Part shown: piece by piece, positions 45,368 through 53,025 of the stretch
Layout of the letters: each line of letters begins with the position of its first letter
Numbering within the stretch: the stretch's first letter is position 1
NCBI GenBank assembly: GCA_009911365.1
Contig: QXXF01000005.1
Coordinates: 124,001-188,000, forward strand
Origin: Clostridiales bacterium
GTDB lineage: Bacteria > Bacillota > Clostridia > Peptostreptococcales > Anaerovoracaceae
Direction of reading: 5' to 3'
DNA: 64,000 nt
Position numbers and translations under genes: made by a program
The notes under the pieces: generated by a model
What the model saw: only the letters and a program-made list of their open reading frames with translations
Databases searched by the model: none
Told to the model about the DNA's origin: nothing

Positions 45368-45991
45368 TTCCATACCTCCTGATTTTCTGATTTCTTGTTT
45401 ACAGCCTTATGATACGAAATCATTCTTAGAGGGCCATTTAAGAAAAATTAGAAAATCATTAGAAATTTTTATTATGTAGGAGATATCGTTTGCGATATTT
45501 CCAAAATATCAACAAAGTCTATCGCTGAAAGAGAATAGGCGAAGCCGACTTTGTTCATTTATGCGTTTATCAAATTGCGCAAACAGTTGAACCAGATCGT
45601 TGTCAATGTTAGCGGTTGCGCGCCAGCTATAAAAAGCATTGAGAGCCAGCACTTAGATTCTAACAAAGTTAGAGCCCTTTTTCCAGATAAATTGTATGGT
45701 GAAGACGGAAATCAATTTTTTAGAGTTGATGAGGATGCGGGAGCCATCATGCCAACAAATTCAAAAATCAAAGGCAAAAATTGCGCAAAAGCTGGAAAAA
45801 GCATTGAGATTCCCAGTTTTATGAGCTGAAATGTTGGCAAACCAATGAAAAAATCGTTTAATATGGTGTCCCTATCGAAAATACGCAATTTTTTATGCAA
45901 AAAAACAACAATTTGTTGGCACAATGGTTTCTTGCCCATCGGATCCGTCCAGATGGATTCATATGGTTCAATAAAGACCGAAAAAATATTG
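45368..45991. other. A+T-rich intergenic region with one doubtful ORF
   Basis: Between the two-component operon and the MecI gene. A 92-codon open frame at 45551-45829 (SGCAPAIKSIESQHLD, then VRALFPDKLYGEDGNQFF and KAGKSIEIPSF) lacks a ribosome site and a match I recognise; its protein-like composition suggests a gene fragment. The coding-like frame continues upstream without a start. Confidence 0.4.
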
Positions 45992-46020
45992 TTGACAAAA
46001 ATATAAAATGGTAATACAAT
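45992..46020 (+). promoter_or_regulatory. sigma-A promoter of the mecI-M56 operon
   Basis: TTGACA (45992-45997), 17-nt spacer, TACAAT (46015-46020). Confidence 0.88.
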
Positions 46021-46028
46021 TGTTTTAA

Positions 46029-46059
46029 GTTAATATCAATCGTTATCTTGATTATTAAC
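46029..46059 (+). promoter_or_regulatory. inverted repeat, probable MecI/BlaI operator
   Basis: GTTAATATCAA (46029-46039) and TTGATTATTAAC (46048-46059) are complementary with one unpaired base, eight bases apart, directly after the -10 box. A repressor dimer bound here would block initiation; the assignment to the adjacent MecI protein is inferred. Confidence 0.65.
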
Positions 46060-46095
46060 AAAGTGATATTAGATAACGAGAGAGGGGGTGATGGT

Positions 46096-46473
46096 ATGTT
46101 GGAATTAACAAAGAGTGAACTGGAGATCATGGAAGTACTGTGGGAAGCGGGAGAGCCGCTGGCAGGCAGAGATATCGTCAAGCGGTCGGTGAACAAGTCG
46201 TGGAAAGACAGTTCGATCCACATTCTGATCAACAGCTTGCTGGGAAAAGGAGCGATCGAAGAAGTGGGATTCGTCCGCACAGGAAAAGGTTACGGTAGGA
46301 CCTTTGGACCTACGGAATCGGGGGAAAAGTACTATGCGGATTACCTGGCTTCTATTGCGAGCAAGACCAGCGTGACGACTTTGTTTTCTGCGCTTTTCAA
46401 AAGCGAAGATTTGACAAAGGATACGCTGCGGGATCTGGAAGATTTGATAGAAAAGAAGAAACAGGAGCTTTGA
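46096..46473 (+). CDS. BlaI/MecI/CopY family winged-helix repressor
   Basis: A 125-residue repressor. ATG 46096 has GAGGGGGTG upstream. The winged-helix (LTKSELEIMEVLWEAGEPLA, then SSIHILINSLLGKGAIEEVG) and the C-terminal dimerisation helices (DLTKDTLRDLEDLIEKKKQE) match the family. Relatives are cleaved when the partner M56 membrane peptidase senses a signal, classically a beta-lactam. It is 4 nt before such a peptidase gene. The Ser/Asn-Phe cleavage site of BlaI/MecI is not clearly visible. Confidence 0.9.
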   Translation: MLELTKSELEIMEVLWEAGEPLAGRDIVKRSVNKSWKDSSIHILINSLLGKGAIEEVGFVRTGKGYGRTFGPTESGEKYYADYLASIASKTSVTTLFSALFKSEDLTKDTLRDLEDLIEKKKQEL

Positions 46474-46477
46474 TAAC

Positions 46478-47602
46478 ATGGATATGAGTGTGTATTCTCT
46501 GATAACCGCTATCATCTTTTTCAACATCGGACTGGTGATCGTCAGAGTGTTCGGCCGAAATACAGGTTTTTTAGTCCAAAACAGCACAGCGGTGCTGTTG
46601 TTACTGGCACTGCTTTCCTTGATCCGAGCCATGTTTCCCCTTGATCTGGAGCATGCCTTTGCCCTTCAATCAGAAACCGTCTACGCCTCTATCGTCGATG
46701 TGCTGCACATGCCTCTTGGCGGGAAGATCAGCGTGGGCGGAGCGTTGCTGGCGGCATGGCTCCTGGGGAGCTTGGCCTTTCTTTGTAAATCAGCCTACGG
46801 ACTGATTCGAGAATTTTGACAAGTGAGGAAGTTTCAGACCACAGAAGACGCCAGGATCCAGAAAATCGCGGACAGCTGCCTGCCAGATCAGGTGACAGTA
46901 TTGGTGTCGTCGGATGTGGCTGTGCCCATGGTTACGGGGATCAGGAGGGCCTATGTTTATGTGCCACCGCTAGCCCTTTCGGATGGAGAATGGCGGTTGG
47001 TTCTGCGCCACGAATACCAACATTTCAGGGGCAAGGACATTTATATCAAATTGTTTTACCTGATTTTGGAGGCGGTTTTTTGGTGGAATCCAGTGGTGCG
47101 TTTTTTCCATCGGGAACTGGAAAATCTGTTGGAATTGCGCTGCGATTCCGCTATGACTAAGGCCATGACGGAAAAAGAGCGTGTCACATATTTGGAAGCT
47201 ATCCTGAACGTGATGAAGCAGGTGGCCTGGCGGGATGTCAAGCAGCTGAACGGAGCGGCTTCCCTGGTGGACGTGAAAAGACAGGGATTCATGCGGCAGC
47301 GTTTTGAAGTGATCCTCAATAAAGCGGCAGTCAGCAAGGGCCGGAGCATCCGAAACGTTTGCATTATTGTAATCGTCTTTGTATGTTCGTATTTTGTTGT
47401 CGTGCAGCCAGGCTGGTATCCCACAGTGGAAGATCATGGCGGCGGCGAGATCGTAGAGGTAACGAAAGAGAACGCATATATCAGAGTTGATAAAAACGGC
47501 ACGTATCAATTATATGTGGACGGAAAAATTTTTGGAACTGTAGAAGAGAAAGATTTAGATGTGCCACCACATGATGAGTTAGATATAATACGAGAGGAGT
47601 GA
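46478..47602 (+). pseudogene. BlaR1/MecR1-like M56 membrane peptidase interrupted by an in-frame TGA
   Basis: One continuous frame of 375 codons, broken only by TGA at 46817-46819 (GLIREF-stop-QVRKFQTTEDAR). The first part (113 residues) has three membrane segments; the second has the zinc motif VLRHEYQHFRGKDIYIK (HExxH), the third ligand in ENLLELRCDSA, and a last membrane segment (VCIIVIVFVCSYFVVV). A C-terminal penicillin-binding sensor domain is absent; about 60 polar residues end the protein. The stop could be a CGA-to-TGA mutation. The second part could be made separately from GTG 46823, but no good ribosome site precedes it. The partner MecI gene is 4 nt upstream. Confidence 0.8.
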
Positions 47603-47608
47603 GTTTTT

Positions 47609-47854
47609 GTGGATAAAGGTAGAAGAGGAGTTCGCTGTGTGATCATAGGTGTGTTGCTGAGTTTGGCGTTTAGTGTCAATGTTCAGGCAGCGGAACTGCC
47701 GATGGCGAGCCTTCCTGATGATGGAGGAAGTCATGAGGCGGAGATCATGTCGGAAAAGACGATGTGGCGTTATAGGACATATAAAGGCGTGTTACAAAAA
47801 CGACTGTGGTCCATTACGTATAAGCGCTGGAAAACCAAATGGATCAATTGTTAA
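47609..47854 (+). CDS. small exported protein of unknown function
   Basis: An 81-residue protein from GTG 47609, with GAGAGGAG about ten bases upstream and 6 nt after the M56 gene. Residues 1-28 form a signal peptide (VIIGVLLSLAFSVNVQAAEL with an AxA-type site). The mature part is short and basic with several Trp, Tyr and Lys residues (MWRYRTYKG, RWKTKW). A terminator follows, so it ends the mecI operon and may be its effector or signal partner. I do not recognise it. Confidence 0.65.
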   Translation: MDKGRRGVRCVIIGVLLSLAFSVNVQAAELPMASLPDDGGSHEAEIMSEKTMWRYRTYKGVLQKRLWSITYKRWKTKWINC

Positions 47855-47869
47855 GCGATTCAAATTCCC

Positions 47870-47900
47870 CCCCTTTTTGAATAAAAGGGGTTCTTTTTTT
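47870..47900 (+). terminator. intrinsic terminator ending the mecI operon
   Basis: CCCCTTTT (about 47870-47877) pairs with AAAAGGGG (47883-47890); a T-run (47894-47900) follows. Confidence 0.82.
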
Positions 47901-48089
47901 GCTGGTATTGGGATCCGCAGTGCTTGTTATGAAAAGGATGATCCTGCGGTTGGAGTGGATTGCGATTTATATGATCATATAAGGTGGCATAAATAGGGCA
48001 AACAGTAATGTATAATATATTATAGATATAACAATAAAAAAATAAATAAAACATATAATTTAAAAGAAAAATAAAATATATTTAAAATG

Positions 48090-48109
48090 ATATTGATATA
48101 AATCAATAT
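48090..48109. promoter_or_regulatory. A/T-rich dyad
   Basis: ATATTGAT (48090-48097), four-base spacer, ATCAATAT (48102-48109). It shares the ATATCAA/TTGATAT-type half-site with the mecI operator, so it may bind the same repressor; this is inference only. Confidence 0.4.
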
Positions 48110-48273
48110 GGATGATATAATAATCATGTAATCAAGTTAGTGGTGTTCGGAGGAAAGTTCTGATTCGTAGGATTTTGGCTTCGAGACAGGGAAGGGAGGA
48201 ACATGAAATGGGAAAAACATAGCAAAAAATGAAAAAGCTTTTCCAAAGGCCAGCACGGTTGGAGCCAAGACTG

Positions 48274-48329
48274 AACCTGTGATAGAAAAGCTTACCTACA
48301 TTATCCCTGATTGTGGGGGAAAAAGCAAG
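48274..48329 (+). repeat. 56-bp direct repeat, copy 1
   Basis: Nearly identical to 49718-49776: three substitutions in the first 45 bases and a different G/A-run length (five G and five A here). It encodes PVIEKLTYIIPDCGGKSK in one frame, the tail of a decayed gene. Confidence 0.85.
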
Positions 48330-48462
48330 AAGTTTAGGCAAAAAAATTATTTTGATTGTAAAGCAAAAGGATTATAGTTGCTTATATAATTTCAGAAATA
48401 ACGATTAAAGAAAGTAATGTAATAAATTTCCTAAATATAAAAGAATCGTGAGGTGCTAAAGG

Positions 48463-48771
48463 ATGGGGATAAATAAAAAAGCGTCACTGGTGGGTTCCAT
48501 CATTTGTCTGACGTTGGGGGTTTTGTTCATATTAACGTATGGACACGAAAGCTTTGGAGACAAGTTATTTCACTGGTTCCAGCTCCCTGCGTGGTCAAAT
48601 GGAACCAGCGGGTTCCATTATAGTAACTTCATGGGATTTGTTTTCGTTCTTCCTGTGTTTTTAATCACCAGAAATCACCAAAACGACAAGCGAGTTGAAT
48701 TCGTTAGGAGAATAGCGGCAATTTTGCTATTGCTCATCACGCTTTCTTTGGTTGCGTATTTTATCGTTTAG
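48463..48771 (+). CDS. small membrane protein, about three spans
   Basis: A 102-residue protein from ATG 48463 with GAGGTGCTAAAGG upstream. Three hydrophobic segments are seen: GSIICLTLGVLFILTYG (about 10-27), the FMGFVFVLPVFLI region (56-70) and AAILLLLITLSLVAYFIV (85-102). No motif or family recognised. It is 23 nt before a secreted protein gene, probably one operon. Confidence 0.7.
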   Translation: MGINKKASLVGSIICLTLGVLFILTYGHESFGDKLFHWFQLPAWSNGTSGFHYSNFMGFVFVLPVFLITRNHQNDKRVEFVRRIAAILLLLITLSLVAYFIV

Positions 48772-48794
48772 TTTAGATAAGGAGGATATCGACC

Positions 48795-49625
48795 ATGAGA
48801 AACAAAAAAGTATTTATAATTTTAGCGGTGTTTATATTATATATGTCTTCTGCATCTACTGTGTTTGCGACAGAGGGAACAATATCTGATCCTTTTTCGT
48901 TTGAAAAACAAAAAGGCGATGCGGTAGAATTAACAAAAGAGATGCTCAATTTATCTCAAAATGAGCATAAGCAGATTAAACATGACTATCAGGACTTAGC
49001 ACAGGCCATAAATGCAGCAGGAAAAGACAATGTTGAGGAAGTGATCAAAAAACATTCTTCCGATGATTTGCTTATCAAAAAAATAGAAGCCATCGCAGGC
49101 ACCTATAGAAAAAATAGCTCTTTAATTCCACATTTTTCAATTAAGGATAGCGATCTAGTAACAGAATACAAATTCAATAATCAAAACATTGAAATTGGGC
49201 CACATTATGTTGCGGTTGAAGAGACAACTGGGGATCGACCACAAATGCGGTTGACTGCGGCAAAAGCGACGAAAAAAACGAAAGGCGGATGCGCAACTAG
49301 GATATACTATGCAAAACCATATGGATACAAATTATTCGAGATATCAGTAGGGTTATATTTTTACTATGATGGAACAAAAGCTTCATATAAAAGCGATTTT
49401 GACGCATATTATAAAAGATATCTTGGAAGTGCGTTGTATTCGGTATCTAACTGGAGAAAAAAACGAGAAACAGCAGGGACTTCGTACCAAGGATGGTGTG
49501 GCGGTAATTTCAGCGAAGGCATTACAATCAAAGGGAATGGCTTAGTTTGGTTTGACTATGTTGTAAAGCATAAGGTAAAATGCAGCAAGTCAGGAAATAT
49601 AACTCGTACATATACCGTCAAATAG
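48795..49625 (+). CDS. secreted protein of unknown function
   Basis: A 276-residue exported protein. AAGGAGGAT lies about ten bases before ATG 48795. The signal peptide is residues 1-26 (VFIILAVFILYMSSASTVFA). The mature N-terminal part is helical and charged (KEMLNLSQNEHKQIKHDYQD), the C-terminal part beta-rich with paired cysteines (GGCATRIYY, GWCGGNF, VKCSKSG) and many tyrosines, resembling a small secreted beta-domain. Codon use and low G+C differ from the core genes around. I do not recognise it; context suggests an exported effector beside the metzincin gene. Confidence 0.75.
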   Translation: MRNKKVFIILAVFILYMSSASTVFATEGTISDPFSFEKQKGDAVELTKEMLNLSQNEHKQIKHDYQDLAQAINAAGKDNVEEVIKKHSSDDLLIKKIEAIAGTYRKNSSLIPHFSIKDSDLVTEYKFNNQNIEIGPHYVAVEETTGDRPQMRLTAAKATKKTKGGCATRIYYAKPYGYKLFEISVGLYFYYDGTKASYKSDFDAYYKRYLGSALYSVSNWRKKRETAGTSYQGWCGGNFSEGITIKGNGLVWFDYVVKHKVKCSKSGNITRTYTVK

Positions 49626-49632
49626 TAATCGT

Positions 49633-49669
49633 GCCAAGGTGGAGTTGACATTAGCGATTTCACCTTGGC
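49633..49669 (+). terminator. hairpin after the secreted-protein gene
   Basis: GCCAAGGTG (49633-49641) pairs perfectly with CACCTTGGC (49661-49669); no clear T-run follows, so termination is uncertain. Confidence 0.5.
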
Positions 49670-49717
49670 TTATCATGTAGGGTTGTCTACAAATATACCA
49701 ACGACCTGCCAGAATTA

Positions 49718-49776
49718 AACCTGTGATAGAAAAGCTTGCTTACATTATTCCTGATTGTGGGGGGGGGAAAAGCAAG
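49718..49776 (+). repeat. 59-bp direct repeat, copy 2
   Basis: Copy of 48274-48329, here with nine G in a row (49759-49767). In the frame of RPARIKPVIEKLAYIIPDCG it runs to TGA at 49777. No start codon or ribosome site precedes it, so it is a gene fragment. Confidence 0.85.
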
Positions 49777-49879
49777 TGAGAGTTATTTAAAGGCAGGTAT
49801 CAATTTAGTAAACTAGAAGCTGGTTCGAAATATTTGAATACCAACAAATGAATTCTACTAGAAAAAAGGAGAAAGTAAT

Positions 49880-50389
49880 ATGGAATTGAAATTAAAAATT
49901 TTTATCAAAACATTTTTATTATTTGTGATTGTTCTAATCGCAGTTACTATGTCCACTGCCTCAGTCAAGGCAAAAGCATGCCTATTAGATTGGAATTTAG
50001 TAGACTCTGGAAAATATTTGGACGTAGATGGAAACAGTAAATATATGGGTCGGGTATGGGCTGGAAAAGATATTTGGAACAAACATAAAAAAGGAGTGAT
50101 ACGGAAAGATTCTGCAACTAGAATGCAAGATCTTTTTGTTAGTGACATAAATAAAAAAAATGGAAAGACTGGGAGTACGACTGCTGCTGGAAAAATGCGA
50201 CTAAACAAATACTATTTAGAAAATGCGACAGTTGCGCAAAGAACCAATACTGCTACTCATGAACTTGGCCATACCTTAGGGTTGGAGCACAGCACGGAAA
50301 AAGGCATTATGGGTGTAGCAATGACAAGTCGAACAACACTTTCTAAAAATGATAAAGATTCTTATAACGAAGCCTACAAAAAATACTAA
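49880..50389 (+). CDS. secreted matrixin-like metzincin metalloprotease
   Basis: A 169-residue exported zinc protease. Residues 1-33 are a signal peptide (KIFIKTFLLFVIVLIAVTMS). The mature enzyme has the metzincin motif HELGHTLGLEH at 127-137, with zinc ligands His127, His131 and His137 and catalytic Glu128, followed by the Met-turn region KGIMGVAM (141-148). The catalytic domain is compact (about 130 residues) without a clear propeptide cysteine switch, although Cys34 lies just after the signal cleavage region. AAAAGGAGAAAG precedes ATG 49880. The next gene starts 19 nt later, implying an operon. Substrate is unknown; a host or surface protein is possible. Confidence 0.88.
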   Translation: MELKLKIFIKTFLLFVIVLIAVTMSTASVKAKACLLDWNLVDSGKYLDVDGNSKYMGRVWAGKDIWNKHKKGVIRKDSATRMQDLFVSDINKKNGKTGSTTAAGKMRLNKYYLENATVAQRTNTATHELGHTLGLEHSTEKGIMGVAMTSRTTLSKNDKDSYNEAYKKY

Positions 50390-50408
50390 TCAATAGGAGG
50401 ATATAAAA

Positions 50409-51098
50409 ATGAAAGCCATGAAATCAAAAAAGAACACCATTATCATGGGCATCTGCCTTGGCATGCTCCTCGTAATATGCGCCATAGTCGGACATCGTTT
50501 GATTTCCGACCAAGATTCTCTAACCAAAGATTTCTCCCAAATAGATGCGAGTTCCTTACCAGTTACCACGATGGCGGCAACGTATGTGTATGATGTGACG
50601 GATAAAAGAGAGGCCGTGGACATGGCGGATTATGTGTACATAGGAAAAGTGCTAAGCAATGATGGGACCGTTTATGAAAATATCGCGCCCATTGAGCGAC
50701 AAAATGGGGAAATAGAAAAAATTGGAGATCCATACACCAAGTATACTGTTCAAGTTCTAAAAAACATAAAAGGAGAATTGCGAATGGATCGACCCGTCAC
50801 CCTGACAAAAGATGGAGGCATCGCACAAGACGGTGAATCCGTGTTGCTTTATGAAGATGATAGCCTGCCGCAGGTGGGACAAAGCTATGTTTTCCTCGCT
50901 TATGCCCAGGAGGATGGCTCCTTGCCTGTATCAGGTGCTGACTCCAACGTGTTCATTGGGGCAGGAGGCAATACAAAAAACAACAGTGCCATTGTGAATT
51001 CTCCTGAATGCGCTGAGTATAAAAAAGCGATGCAAAATGAAATCATCCCACCGCAAAGCGAAAAATCCACATCTAAATATGACGCAAATGAAAGGTAA
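50409..51098 (+). CDS. membrane-anchored protein with possible OB/netrin-like domain
   Basis: A 229-residue protein with an N-terminal anchor (about 9-28, TIIMGICLGMLLVICAIVG) and an external domain. ATG 50409 has AGGAGG nine bases upstream; it is 19 nt behind the metzincin gene. The pattern ADYVYIGKVLSND, then YTKYTVQVLKNIKGELRM, DGGIAQDGES and LPQVGQSYVFLAYAQEDGSL resembles bacterial OB-fold domains related to netrin/TIMP modules. If correct it could inhibit or hold the neighbouring protease, but this rests on weak pattern similarity. The polar C-terminus (after about 195) is probably disordered. Confidence 0.65.
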   Translation: MKAMKSKKNTIIMGICLGMLLVICAIVGHRLISDQDSLTKDFSQIDASSLPVTTMAATYVYDVTDKREAVDMADYVYIGKVLSNDGTVYENIAPIERQNGEIEKIGDPYTKYTVQVLKNIKGELRMDRPVTLTKDGGIAQDGESVLLYEDDSLPQVGQSYVFLAYAQEDGSLPVSGADSNVFIGAGGNTKNNSAIVNSPECAEYKKAMQNEIIPPQSEKSTSKYDANER

Positions 51099-51184
51099 TG
51101 GAACACCTGTAAAAAAGAACACGTACCAGTATGGCTATTGTACGATTGGTTAGTTAATGATTTGAAATATGTGGGACGGCTAGG

Positions 51185-51295
51185 ATGCGACTTGATGTTA
51201 TTCCTTGGTCGAGCATCCATGTGAAAACGGCGGTCTATTCCATGGAGGAAATTGATGATATCGTTGTGAATGAAAACAACAACATTCCAAAATAA
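51185..51295 (+). pseudogene. gene tail related to the 52089 lipoprotein gene
   Basis: A 36-codon frame (ATG 51185) ending AVYSMEEIDDIVVNENNNIPK without a credible ribosome site. The same ending, MEDIDDIVVNENDQ, occurs in frame after the stop of the gene at 52089, so this is probably the last piece of a lost paralogue. The surrounding stretch 51099-51420 holds nothing else I can support. Confidence 0.6.
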
Positions 51296-51420
51296 AGGAG
51301 TTGAAGCATAGAGTTCATATATTGTCACCCTAATTGTCTAGTGATAGTGATGTTTGTAATCCATGGGTCGCCGATTCCATAGCCACGGCCCCTGACCGCA
51401 ACAATAAAAGGAGGAGTCAA

Positions 51421-51639
51421 ATGAAAAAGAATATATTTTTAATTGCGCATATAGCAATAAACATTGTGATTTTCGTAATATGTCTTTATTTTTTCTTTAA
51501 CCCGTTAAAATTGGTTGGACAAGAGTACACTCGGGCTATAGATGGAATCATTGTTGTAAAAGCAATCGTGTTTGTCTTCATGCTCTATGTGATCTTGTGC
51601 GTCAGTAATCTTTTTTATGAACATATAAAGAGAAAATGA
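51421..51639 (+). CDS. small two-span membrane protein
   Basis: A 72-residue protein from ATG 51421 with AAAAGGAGGAG nine bases upstream; the longer in-frame start at 51334 has no ribosome site. Two hydrophobic helices (IFLIAHIAINIVIFVICLYF and AIVFVFMLYVILCVSNLFY) with a short loop between and a basic end (HIKRK). No family recognised. It resembles the many short membrane proteins in this accessory region. Confidence 0.7.
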   Translation: MKKNIFLIAHIAINIVIFVICLYFFFNPLKLVGQEYTRAIDGIIVVKAIVFVFMLYVILCVSNLFYEHIKRK

Positions 51640-52088
51640 GAAGGCTTGCTGGGAAAAGTGCTTTGTGTGACAAAAATTTGAAAAGCCTGGCGATGGCAAA
51701 GCATGCGGCAGGAAAAATTTTAAAAATTTTCTCCGAAAACATGCAACAAAAAGGCAGGTTCAAACATTCATATAGTGAAAGGCATTTTAGCTAAGTGACA
51801 TCGAGGTGAAAATATGGAATCCATAAACAAGCAATCATCATAAAAATTCAAAAATAATGTTGCGTTTTTGGATAAACCGCATCTAAAGTAGTGAATTCTT
51901 TCATGAATAAGTAATCAGCATTAGGTGATTGAGGTGATTGCTCCAGCGAAAAAATCAAAAAACTTTCGATTTTTTTGCAACATTTTGCCGAGCAATGCGT
52001 CTTATATTATAGAGGGGAAATTTAAAAGCGTGTGTGTTGAGAAAAAGGAGGAAAAAGTAGATATTGTGTAAGGAAAGGAAGGAGAATT
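51640..52088. other. A+T-rich intergenic region
   Basis: No supported gene. Near 51986-52016 TTGCCG and TATATT/TATAGA could form a weak promoter for the following gene. No repeats longer than short A/T palindromes were seen. Confidence 0.4.
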
Positions 52089-52658
52089 ATGGGAAAGAAG
52101 ATGTCAAAAAAACAAATCATCATCATGCTTCTGGTGATGGTGATCCTAGTACTACTGTATCTGATTTTCTCAGGGTGCTTTGTGGTGCGTTCGTCTTACA
52201 AGGACGTGCTGTCCACGGCAAAGCACACGGAACTGGTGGCTGGGGACGGCTGGATGGCGTGTCTGCCGGAGAAAGACGGATTGATGTGCTATTTCGTCCA
52301 CGAAGGTGACAAGAAACCAAGAAAGAACATCCACGCCAAAGCTGTTTTCTATGTGAACAAAGGCGGCAAGACGGAGCGGGTGGTGGATGAATGGTATCCG
52401 ACCCGGGACAGGCATTTTTTCCTGGGAGAAAGGCGATACTGCTTCCCTTGGTATTCTTTCGCTGAGGATGGCGAGAAGATCGAAAACATGGCCTGCAAGA
52501 TCGTGTGAAGCGAACACGTTGGTGGCGAGACTTATTTGTCTTACGTTTTTTCAAAGGGGATCAGCGAAGATGAAAAGCAAGCGGCCATGGAGGACATCGA
52601 TGACATTGTGGTCAACGAAAATGACCAAGATAAAAGAGTTCCAATTTGGTATCGGTGA
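52089..52658 (+). pseudogene. probable lipoprotein gene interrupted by an in-frame TGA
   Basis: ATG 52089 has AAGGAAGGAG upstream. The N-terminus is a signal/anchor with a lipobox-like end (IIIMLLVMVILVLLYLIFSG then Cys30). The mature part (SSYKDVLSTAKHTELVAGDG, FFLGERRYCFPWYSFAEDG) is not recognised. The frame stops at TGA 52506-52508 after 139 residues, but stays open in the same frame to 52658 with coding character (GGETYLSYVFSKGISEDEKQ, then MEDIDDIVVNENDQ). The tail matches the fragment at 51185, so the ancestral protein was about 189 residues and the stop is probably a nonsense mutation. Confidence 0.7.
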
Positions 52659-53025
52659 TTCATGGTCATTAGAATATTCAGTGGGCCAGGCTTGATTTCC
52701 AAATGCGGAGATGGGGGCGCGGTTTTTATTGAACCAGGATAATGTGGATTTAGGTATCATGGAGAGAACGAGCTTTTTGTATCCAAATCATTGAAAAAGA
52801 CAGGTTGGCTACAAAAGTGGATTTGACCTTTGGCTGGCTGCGTTTTATGATAAAGAAGAGTGATCAAAAAATGTGTATTGAAAAGAAGAAGGAAGAAACG
52901 GCCATGAACAAGACCCAGGAACATACCAAAACGGAACAAAACAGTCTATGCCTTTATTGTGTCGCTGTGAAACTGTGGCTTCAGGGCTCTACAGAAAGGG
53001 TAGCTATAGTAGCAGGAGGTAAAAC
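52659..53025. other. intergenic region with no supported gene
   Basis: Scattered short open frames without ribosome sites or recognisable motifs; some runs look like fragments of former genes. AGGAGGT at the right edge belongs to the next gene. Confidence 0.4.

Larger units (their letters stand above)
47901..48462. other. very A+T-rich region with a broken gene tail
   Basis: No intact gene. The part 48000-48130 is almost pure A/T and contains the dyad ATATTGAT/ATCAATAT (48090-48109). Around 48227-48360 lies a gene tail in shifted frames (LFQRPARLEP, then PVIEKLTYIIPDCGGKSKKF) that recurs at 49700-49779. Confidence 0.55.

Noticed and set aside
45551-45829. 92-residue ORF before mecI
   Set aside because: Protein-like but without start signals or a recognisable family; kept only as a possible fragment.
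46817-52508. UGA recoding or selenocysteine at the two in-frame TGA codons
   Set aside because: TGA ends many genes in the window in the normal way, no SECIS-like structure was evident right after the codons, and the residues there are not conserved cysteines; nonsense mutation is simpler.
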